Below are positions 55,332-64,000 of a stretch of DNA of 64,000 nucleotides, in pieces (positions within the stretch are counted from its first letter, which is position 1; every line of letters starts with the position of its first letter). The stretch spans positions 13,802,325 to 13,866,324 of the forward strand of contig CM017563.1 of NCBI GenBank assembly GCA_007844125.1, read 5' to 3'. A model generated the notes under the pieces. The model ran no database searches, was not told the DNA's origin, and was given only the letters and a program-made list of their open reading frames with translations. A program made the position numbers and the translations under genes. Source of the DNA: Sinonovacula constricta. Lineage: Eukaryota > Mollusca > Bivalvia > Cardiida > Solecurtidae.

Positions 55332-58300
55332 GTAGGTCACGAAAACTTCTTTACATTTTTTTTTCCTGAAAGTGTTATATGTCTTTCAATAGGACCTATT
55401 CGTGCCTTTGCATTAACACAAAGAGGTTAGAATTTTAGTACTGACTTTACTTTTTTTCGTTTTTCGTCAAAACTGTTTTGTTAAATGAACACTTTTTTTG
55501 TTGAAAAACGTACTCGTACTTGGAATATTGTTTTAAATTGATATATATTATTTCCCCTGTTTGATCTTTGAGAAACCCCGAAAGAAGTACGAGGTCTGTA
55601 CACCGGTAACTAATTTAACTGGCATATGTATATATCTAATGATATTACATATTGTGATATATTGCACTAATAATAATAAGACCTTTCCATATTTTTGTAT
55701 TTTAACCCCTACTAGATCTAATAAAATGCAGTGCTGTGCCTTGATGCCATTATTTTTATCATATTTATAGAGGCCTACTTGATCTAAAATATTCGTCAGA
55801 AAATTAAGAGGAACATTAAGATTATATATACAATGACACACCAAATAAGACTATATACTTTGCTAGTTTTCTTTGCAAGTTATAGTGTATAATAAATAAG
55901 TGCGACTCCTTATTAAAGGGAATTGTAAACTTATATTCATTTAAAAACATATTATAATATAATGTTGTAAGTTGTTCAATAGGGAACTGTAGTAATTGTA
56001 TTTTAACTCTTGAAAAATACAATTTGTCAAAGATTCGAGAGTGAGCGTTTTTAGACAACAATTTATTAAACACATGGCATTCCTTATCCTTGTAGTAAGT
56101 AAAATTAGGAAAGAGCTTGCTTCTGGCGTCAGGTATTGCAACAAACTTCTCTATGATGCCCAAGATCAGATTTGCAGTAATCTAATCATGCAGGCCGTAG
56201 GCCTAAGTGACAAAGCATCTCAAACACTCTGCTGGCCTCGTTATAAAATGTAAGTTATATTTTCCCAGGATGTGTAACATTTACCTCCAATGTCAGAGTA
56301 GTAAAATTTACAATTATGAGACTATTAGTTATAAACAACTCGTTTATAGTTTGAAATATTTCCATTGAGAAGGAAAACCACTAGCTTCACTAGCACTGCT
56401 TCAAATGACAAGAACAATTTTCTTGGTAATGCGCAAATTTGCTGATATTTATATACATATTTAGTTGATATGACAAATTCATGCACTATAGATGTAATTA
56501 CCTTCAACCAAACGATGATGCTAGGTATAGCAAAATAAGTTAAGGGAAGAATACAGTATTTTGCGTTGCAGAGGCTTAAAATCATTGACTATGGAACTGT
56601 CTACCACATGTTCACGCTGAAATGTATTGCTTTTTGCAATAAGCTTCAATGACAATACCGACATAGCGGGAGTTTTAAAGTTTCAAAGGTGCGCTGAAAG
56701 TTTCATTACCAGACATAGGCACTCAATATACTTCTTTAAGATGAAAACATCGCCATTACGTAAGGTGCCCTACGAATATTAGCGACTGCCTTTTGGAGTT
56801 TAGAGTTGCAGGGCACTCGCACGATTGTAAAAAGTTACAATAGTTCCGATTAGCCTGTCATATTGAGATGACTTTCGAGGCACCGTTTATATGCACAGTG
56901 ATCGTACGTGCATCGCAAGAAAAATATTATCAAGCGAGATAAGCGAGGTTTTATAGACATTGTGAGTGTGTCATGGGGCAAACCGTTTGATCCTAATATC
57001 TTTTGTTTCTTGGTGTTGTACGATGTCCTTACAAGTGTTTTTGCGATTGCCTTGCGACATATGTGTGACTTCCTGCTTAAGCAAGAACATTTACACACAA
57101 ACATTGCTGAACGCGCTTATGGTCGTTGTAAATGCTAATGACACATATTCGTAAGATTTCATATAAAGAGGAAAAAGACGAATTGTAAAAAACGCTTCAA
57201 ATGCTTTAGTTCATTGACTTTATTGTCGACCATTTTATGTTAGTTTAAACATGTAAATAAAACTTAAAACATCTTTTTTAGTGATAATTATTCTTAATAG
57301 TGTTCTTATTTTCAAAACATGTATGTTCTTCCGTTTAAGAAACGATATATATCCACATCACTTTTGATAATGATGTGCGGACGTTTAATTCTGTAATCAA
57401 AGTGCAGTACGGATTTCTTTAAGTAATGATTCAAAAGCAAATTCTCGATCAAACATATGTTTGATTCAATATAAAAACACAAAAGACAAACTATCAAAAC
57501 GTGACCCATGTAAAAACATCACATATGCTCTATATTTCGGTGAGTTTTGTCTTTATTGTCAACCATTTCGTGTCAGTTTCTTGGCATATTTTTATAGAAA
57601 TTATACTAATTAAAAATGAAAGACTGGAAAGAAAAGGTAAATAAGAAAAGATCCTATCAAAATTTTCACAGATATTTAAATTTTATCTACCAGTAGACAA
57701 AGGCAAACAAGGTAAATGCAAATGTGACAAAACACAGAGACGAGACATAACACACATAAAGAAAAAACATCAGTTACCGCCTTGGAACGGTCAATCGGCA
57801 AAAGGGCCAACTGGTGTGCTTAAACCTGGTTTGTGGAGCGCTCCAACCTCGCACTTCCTGAAGTTTTTTCTAGCAAACAAACAGTGTAAATAACAACATC
57901 CCGTCAAAGTGAAACAACTAACAGGCAGCACCTGCATCGGGAGTTAAAACAGATACAATGAACTTATAAACATACATAATAACAGTAATAAAATAAACAC
58001 CTATGTACAGTATGTACAATAGATAAAAGCCTCGGCAAAGTAAAAACAAAAGAAACTCAAACGAGAGATCAGTTTGAAATAAAACAGCCCAAGCGCTGAT
58101 ATATATTATACGATATTATAGAAACACATAAAACAGCCCATGCGCTGATATATTATAAGAACAAAAAAAAACATCCCAAGCGCTGATATATAACAAGATC
58201 AATTTAAATATGGCACATAATGCCATAACATCATGTTCCAAAAGTGTTAAAAGTGAAATGTAAAAAATACGAAAGAAAACATCGAAATTTAGAAAACAAC

Positions 58301-61300
58301 CTGCCAACAAAATAAAACGTCATATTGTTAAGAGCTAATAAGTTAAAAAACCAGTTCATAAAAAGCCGAGGATTTATCCGCAGTTGGCATATTATATGTA
58401 AGAAAGGTACTAAAAATCCCGATGTTATACCTACTGTGCAATCTCAAGTAAAGGGTATGGAGACTGCTCAAGTTGTTTCACCTATATAAGGGCACGACTC
58501 GAGAAATGAAGAGACAAGAACTCCAACAGTAACTGTCCAATTATGGCTTTAAGTCACTGTTTCCATATAGTCTCAACGACCTGTCCGGTCATCGTGTAAT
58601 TTAAAAGCAATGCAAGTTCTTGACTGTAAAAGGGTCAGTTGCAAGCAATGCAGTACAACGAAGGATTCCCGGGTTGTAACCGTCTGCAATACATTTTCTG
58701 ATAAGTTTTGTAAAGTGGTCAGAAAAGTTATTGAGACCCTTAATTTTCTTTAACTTGTATAAAACATTTCCATAAAATGCAGGATGGCTTATGCCTTTCT
58801 GCATAAGTGTTTTCATACTGCTATTATATTTAGAAGCAATAAAACCATTGCGGTGAGGTGAAATAATTTTGAAAACGCCTTTCTTAATTTATGAAAAGGA
58901 AAGCCTTGCTGTAACAGTTTAGAAGAAATAAACAGGTTTCCAGCATTGAAATCTTCTACTTTAGTACTTGTAAGTTGTGATATGTAAATACCATAAGAGG
59001 TAGCACGAGGTGAATCACCGTCAAGGTATGGATAATTCACAATACTAAAGTTGAAATCATCTCTCTTGTCATAGATTTTAGTAGAGACGTTGTTATTGGA
59101 AATAGCGATCTCAATGTCTAGAAATGCTGCATTTAAATGTCAGTTATTTGCTTTATTAAGGGTAAGTTCTGGAGGGTAAATCAGATGGATCATTTGAGCA
59201 AAGAAAGGATTATCTATAGTAAGAATATCGTCAAGATAGCGTGACGTTAAATTGAAAGCCTGTATAATGTGGCTTTGGTTAGAAGGGGATAAAGTTAACA
59301 TGAAATCACGTTCAAAGCAGTATAAAAACAAATCTGCAATCAATGGTGCACAGTTGGTTCCCATAGGAATACCAATTACTTGTCTAAATAAAGTGTCACC
59401 GCATTTTATGTAAATATTGTCTAATAGGAAACGTAGAGCTTCACAAACATCCGAGCAAGTCCACATAGTAAACTTTTCTAAGAAAGTGTTGGTAAAAATG
59501 CCTTACTTTCATGACATGCAATATATTGACGTTGCTCTCGTGCAAATGTTTTCTCAATAAGAGCAATCGATTTGGTCTTAATTAAATCATGAGGTAAAGA
59601 AGTGTACAGCGTAGAGAAATCGTAAGTATTAACTGCAGAGCAATGAAAGTTTAAAGTACGAAACTTGTCTAAGATTTCTGAAGAATTTTTTATAGACCAA
59701 AAAATGTTAATTCCTGAATTTTCATACACTTTTTCACAATATTTAACTACGTGATTGCGAACGGCTGTAAGGCAAGACGTAAGTAGTTTAAATATGTGAG
59801 TAGTGGTGCTAGAGCTGGCATTAGCTATGAATCGTGACTTGTTTGGTGTTTTGTGAAGCTTAAGAATCCAGTACAGTGAAGGAAGTATTTCTTATTTAGA
59901 TTCTATTTTGATATTAAAATTATGCAATATCTGTTTGTGTTTGTCAATGACTGTCTGAAAGTCAAGGTTTGAGCTAGAGTAAGAACTGGTGGTGGATAAC
60001 TCAGCACTCAGTACATTATTGTAATATAGTCGTAAAACGTTTTGTCGAGATTTATCTTTTTTTCAAAACGTATATGTTTGTGTTTCCTCAAGGAACAATT
60101 TATATCCAGATTACTTTTGATACTCTCGTTTGTCACCTGTTGTGATTTTGAACCCAGGAAAACCAAATAATCAACAACAACTCTGTGTCGAATCTGTCTA
60201 GTCTTTATTTCAGATTGTTATTCTGGCATCCCTTGCCATGATTGCGATGGTCTCAGCAGATGTAAGTCACTCTTGTAGTATTTCTTCTGTTCTTTCTATT
60301 TGAAGCATGTTTCATCAGTTTCAAATTAGCAATTCTAAAACAGTTACTATATTTCCCGATAATCCCGATAAATCCCATGATTAATACCCTCTTTTTTGTT
60401 ATATCATAAACTATGATTCGCTTTTGTACCGATGTCAATCGGTCATTGTTCTATGCTGACGCATTTATTCCACTTTTAATATTACTGAGTTATTTCTTTC
60501 TTAAAATACTGCAGTTGGTTTACGACGGCAATTCATAAGAAATCATACAACTATCGATATATAAATATAATTTTTGTCTTATAAACGTGCATGAATAGAG
60601 ATCGATGCTGTTGTTGCATGATACGTCGCATAATAGTGCGCGTGTAATTGTTATAATAATTTGAAATAACCAGTCAAGCTTACGAATGTGATAAGATTAC
60701 AGGGCATTTGAACGCAACAGCGTGTATTTTTACCTCAATAAAACATGGCCTTTATCGTTGATTAACAGAGCGTTTATCGACTTAGGTTTGTAAATGACAA
60801 AATTATTTGAGCATATCTCGAAGTACGATTTAATATGATGGAAAACGTCATTTAGCAAATCTTAAGTACGGCTTCATGTGTAGAATTAACCGATGAGCGA
60901 ATTTCGAAGTACGGCTTTATTGGTTGTAAAAGACTTAAAGACAATTGAGCTAATCTCGAAGTACGATTAACTTTATAAGCGTAATAATTATTGTTGTGTT
61001 GCAATCAACAAATATTAAAATAAATTTGTCGGAACACACAATATGTAAAATGCATGTTACATAAACATGCCCGAATATTAGAAAATATCAATATATATAT
61101 ATTTAATATCTTTTTTAGGTGTGTGTGTGGAGGGGCGTGGGGTGGGGGAGTGGGGATGGTTAGTGTTCCATAAGCAATCATTCAGTTGTCAGGAGACGAC
61201 ATGAGCTCTTATTTTTGATAGGTTAAATGCTTTAACTTTTTTAAAGGTTAGAATCGTTAATTAAATAATGCCATGTTGTTTTTTTTTCGCATTTTTCATT

Positions 61301-64000
61301 TGTCCGTGTCACAAGGAGCTGATTTAGCTTATCACACAATTTGTTCTTTTGATTTGACTGACACTCAAAGTATGAGTTAAATAGAGGATCTGATATGAGT
61401 GTTCATAAGATACTGAAAATATCAAACGAGTTGGATGAAATTATACGAAACGAGGCTCTACCAAATGGATCATTTATTTATAAACAGTCCGCCTTGTCAT
61501 GTGTAATTTGGTTTTGGAGAATCCGCACAAATATAGTTCGACTCTTTACTCGAACATTTTCCATTAAAAGGGAACAGATTCGTTTGTAACATGACTTGAG
61601 TGTTTTTCCTTTATTAATTTAAATGAAATAACAAAATGCATAAAACGGCGACAACAAAGTGACCAGGAAATGGCATATAAACAACACATACTTAATGACG
61701 TAACACTACGATAACAAACTAGTGTGTTACAAAAATTAACGCATGAGTGCTACCTCACGCTCGCGCGGTAGGTTATGTAATCAACTGAATTAATTCTTGC
61801 CAAACATAATTTGTCTCACTTTTGTCAGCTTTGTATTACTATAATCCGCTAATAAACTATACCAAACGCTATCTTAAAGTCAACATAGGAGCGATTTTTT
61901 CTATTATTATTAATAATGTCAACTATTATTTATATCACAAAGCGGTTAAACGTTCATTCGTTCTTCTTTATTCGCGTAAACCACGCTGAACATCATCTAC
62001 ATGTTTCGTTTCCTCTAACAATCCACCGTTTCAGTATTACACAGATATCGAAATATCCCAATGGTAAGGTCAATTAAGTTTTCGTAAATTAGTAACGCCA
62101 TGTTTATACAATGAAACCAGTTTTGGGAGTATTTGGTGTATTTTTGAGCATGTATACATATGTACATCAGAATTTACCTTAACTAATGTTGTTTATTTTT
62201 CAAGTGCTCGGCGCCTTATAATACCATCAGTGGTCCACATACATTCTGCCAGACTTCTTCAAGCAATCTTGTGCAGACGATCCGTAAGTTGTTTTCTAAA
62301 CCCGCATAATGTGTATTTCACAATACACATGACCCACTAGTATGTTATGAATATGGTATGTATTTCACAAAATAAACATATTCACTTCATTTTCGATAAA
62401 AATTGAAACATCTTTAATTTCCTTCCTTTTACTCATGGATATTTGTGTGTGGCTTTGTAGTTTGTCGTGACATGGGAGCCAACTTTACCAAGATGTATAA
62501 ATACGATGTATGAAAACTGTTCGGCGATTAATTGAACTACAACTTGACGAAACTTTTGGTAGACCTACACTAAGTATATTTGAAGTAAATAGTTCAAATG
62601 ATATGCTTTGGATTGTAAATGACCAAACTACTTATAACTGTGCAATATTTTCTTTGATTGAGCGAGACACTTATAATATTCGGAATCATACGTTGAAATT
62701 CCAGATGTTGTTATGTCCTATTCTTAAATACTTAATAAAACATTTTTTGTTCGCAGCAAATCTACTATTCAAGTACATGTAATACTTATTTGTAAACATA
62801 CATGCTTACAGTAATAGGCAAACAATCAATAATATCGTATCTAATCTTCAGCAACAACTTGTCTTAAGCAGCCAACTATAGGCTGGCCATTGGGTGCCTG
62901 CTTAATACAAGTTTGACTTTAGTTTATTTTGTATTTCTATTTATATTCTCTTCATACACAGTCTAAAAATGCAAAGCTACAACTGCTTTAACTTAAACAA
63001 AATAAAGGATAATTTATATAACCTTTGCTAAAAGCATTTATTTTTGTGTCATCCTAATGCTGATAAGTTGATAGAACGTGTTAACTGCAATTGTATCGAT
63101 ATTTTATGTTCGTATGAAAATACGACTACGCCAGTATTGTATAAGGCTCTGTCATGATATCCTATCTCAAGATGCAGGGCGTTGTCCACATCCAGAGATT
63201 CCGTCTAGCTCTTGTAGCATTAGGACATCAGCTGTTGAGAGTTTTAATGAAAGGCCCAATACGGTAGACGAGAGAAACGTACACTGCCATACACCAAAAC
63301 AAAAACAACACTGCATTTTATACTGTACTTAACCCTAGACAAAGAAAAGAGCAGCTCTAAGACCGTAAACCAAATGCAATACAACGTCATGAAAAGCGAC
63401 GAAGGAATGCTTGACATTTTCAAGAACCAATCTTTATTTAGTGATTGAAAATCCTGTTACTGACATTCTGTTCATGCTCCTGTGGTGGATTTACTTTTTA
63501 GACGTTTGTAAAAATAAAAAATCAACGTCCTTTAGCCGTACGTACACTTTTAAATGCGTAACCAATACTCGTTGTTCTTGTTTATACTGGTGGTTCACAG
63601 ACGGATACAGACTTTGGATTCGCTTTGTATGTAATTCATTGTCAGTTTTGTAATTACCTCAAACTTGTAACCTCTCTGAACAGTTACTTTGTTCGGGTTT
63701 CAATAGTCGGCACTCCTATCTCTTTTAGTTGAGAAAACAACAACATACAAGAAATCCAGAACTGAATATTATTTTCATCTGCTGGTCGTATACATCTTGT
63801 TTTGCACAGTCTTCTAAAATACCTTCTGAGTGCTTGTATTATTTTAATACGTGCTAACGTTGCCTAATTAATCCATCTGAAACACATTTAACACTGTGTG
63901 TCGTATATCTTACACAAAACAATTATTCCAATAAATATACTTCCTTTTATTTCAGAGCCTTCAGCATCAGACAAACAGGCAATTGTAGCAAGACACAATT
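55320..64000 (+). CDS. Secreted CAP-superfamily (SCP/TAPS) protein, spliced, 3' partial
   Basis: Exons 55320-55331, 60214-60261, 62205-62283 and 63956-64000 (continuing beyond the window) join in phase. The first 20 residues, MGIQIVILASLAMIAMVSAD, are a clear signal peptide. Next comes a short Cys-containing segment (CSAPYNTISG, HTFCQTSSSN), then SASDKQAIVARHN, which matches the start of a CAP domain (the D-x-x-x-I-V-x-x-H-N helix of CRISP, GLIPR, PI16 and venom-allergen-like proteins). CAP proteins are secreted, disulfide-stabilised and often lipid- or sterol-binding. The specific role is unknown. The tetrad His/Glu residues lie outside the window. No toxin-specific feature is visible. Confidence 0.72.
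57771..57885 (-). repeat. Dispersed repeat module R, copy 7 (within Naiad B 3' region)
   Basis: CAGTTACCGCCTTGGAACGG, TCAATCGGCAAAAGGGCC and CTCCAACCTCGCACTTCCTG on the + strand. In minus-strand sense it follows the RT and its 3' non-coding stretch. Confidence 0.75.
58093..58195. repeat. Short tandem repeat in Naiad B 3' region
   Basis: AAACAGCCCAAGCGCTGATAT occurs three times with minor changes, 45-55 bp apart (about 58082, 58131 and 58168). Each contains the palindrome AGCGCT or a near form (TGCGCT). Confidence 0.7.
59140..59466 (-). pseudogene. Naiad copy B reverse transcriptase, catalytic segment
   Basis: 108 codons with IGIPMGTNCAPLIADLFLYC and SRYLDDILTIDN. It closes with KANN and a TGA (59140-59142). 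The frame then continues without shift through HLNAAFLDIEIAI, the next conserved block, so the TGA is an isolated in-frame codon. Copy A has TGA at the same codon (46714-46716). Confidence 0.82.
60214..60261 (+). CDS. CAP gene exon 2 (signal peptide core)
   Basis: The acceptor TTTATTTCAG ends at 60213 and the donor GTAAGT starts at 60262. Sixteen codons, phase 0 at both ends: IVILASLAMIAMVSAD. The hydrophobic h-region and the small residues V-S-A form a signal-peptidase site. Confidence 0.75.
60262..62204 (+). other. CAP gene intron 2
   Basis: 1.94 kb. About four degenerate repeats of a unit containing TCTCGAAGTACGATT or TTTCGAAGTACGGCTT lie at 60805-60985, a G-quadruplex-like tract at 61132-61158 (GGGGCGTGGGGTGGGGGAG), and otherwise AT-rich sequence. 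Confidence 0.55.
62205..62283 (+). CDS. CAP gene exon 3 (Cys-containing N-terminal segment)
   Basis: The acceptor TTTTTCAAG ends at 62204 and the donor GTAAGT starts at 62284. Enters in phase 0 and leaves with one base. It begins with Cys directly after the signal peptide and has a second Cys 14 residues on, so a small disulfide loop may precede the CAP domain. Confidence 0.68.
62284..63955 (+). other. CAP gene intron 3
   Basis: 1.67 kb. AT-rich, with short open frames that have no domain or splice support. Nothing else recognised. Confidence 0.6.
63956..64000 (+). CDS. CAP gene exon 4 (start of CAP domain, cut by window end)
   Basis: The acceptor TTTATTTCAG ends at 63955. In the phase required by exon 3 it reads QPSASDKQAIVARHN. 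The DKQAIVARHN helix is the diagnostic start of the CAP fold. Confidence 0.75.

Larger units (their letters stand above)
57771..60031 (-). mobile_element. Penelope-like element, Naiad type, copy B (5'-truncated)
   Basis: On the minus strand from 60031: SSNLDF and HKQILHNFNI, a TAA, PSLYWILKLHKTPNKSRFIA, then RT blocks YDFSTLYTSLPHDLIK, VIGIPMGTNCAPLIADLFLY, SRYLDDILTIDN (catalytic YLDD intact), YPYLDGDSPRATSYGIYISQ, then the C-terminal ISHPAFYGNVLYKLKK region to about 58601. The 3' part (58600-57771) is non-coding and ends in module R. Frameshifts occur near 59475 and 58815. The GIY-YIG domain is missing: similarity to copy A stops at 60031. Confidence 0.82.
55332..60213 (+). other. CAP gene intron 1
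   Basis: 4.9 kb. 55332-57770 is AT-rich with no recognised repeat; open frames such as 55822-56163 (-) lack domains. 57771-60031 is Naiad copy B in antisense orientation. 60032-60213 is unremarkable apart from the acceptor TTTATTTCAG. Confidence 0.6.

Noticed and set aside
58501..58620. SECIS-like element in the Naiad B 3' region (ATGA near 58590 on the minus strand)
   Set aside because: I could not pair a convincing helix between the ATGA and a downstream GA, so I do not call it. A dedicated SECIS search is needed.

Overview
The window is AT-rich nuclear DNA of an animal, most likely a bivalve mollusc. Exons are short with GT-AG introns, simple repeats are abundant, tRNA-derived SINEs are frequent, and there are Penelope-like retroelements of the Naiad kind, a clade known to be abundant in clams. 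It carries two host genes on the + strand, separated by about 30 kb of repeat-rich DNA.

Region 1 (1-27.2 kb) holds the 3' part of a Rho-family guanine nucleotide exchange factor of the ARHGEF4 (Asef) / SPATA13 (Asef2) / ARHGEF9 (collybistin) family. Twelve exons (2597-23735) join in phase without a stop and give 637 residues: an N-terminal segment, SH3, DH and PH domains, and a basic Phe/Gly/Lys tail. The 5' end of the gene is upstream of the window. Introns hold two SINE families, a 54-bp minisatellite (about 19 copies), a 147-bp tandem triplet, a cluster of four AAGGTCA half-sites and G-rich tracts. A 35-bp hairpin minisatellite lies upstream at 1.3-1.9 kb.

Region 2 (27.2-42.2 kb) has no supported host gene. 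It holds simple repeats, a decayed Ty3/Gypsy-like RT fragment, several copies of a dispersed repeat (module R), a foldback element, a frameshifted Mutator-like transposase and ATTCGAAT-rich patches that may be hAT-type ends.

Region 3 (42.2-49.9 kb) starts with a direct segmental duplicate, about 4 kb long, of 23.07-27.22 kb. It includes a second copy of the last RhoGEF coding exon with its acceptor site and an open frame, so it could be an alternative terminal exon. A Naiad element lies antisense beside the duplicate's (AT)n tract. It ends in part of a GIY-YIG endonuclease domain placed upstream of the RT. A further Naiad fragment on the + strand is split by a 350-bp insertion flanked by 14-bp target duplications.

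Region 4 (49.9-64 kb) holds more repeats and then the start of a secreted CAP-superfamily gene (TATA box near 55230; exons at 55320, 60214, 62205 and 63956) that runs off the window. Its first intron contains another antisense Naiad copy. Two Naiad copies share an in-frame TGA, and one has TGA where the other has Cys, which is notable because clam Naiads are reported to encode selenocysteine.
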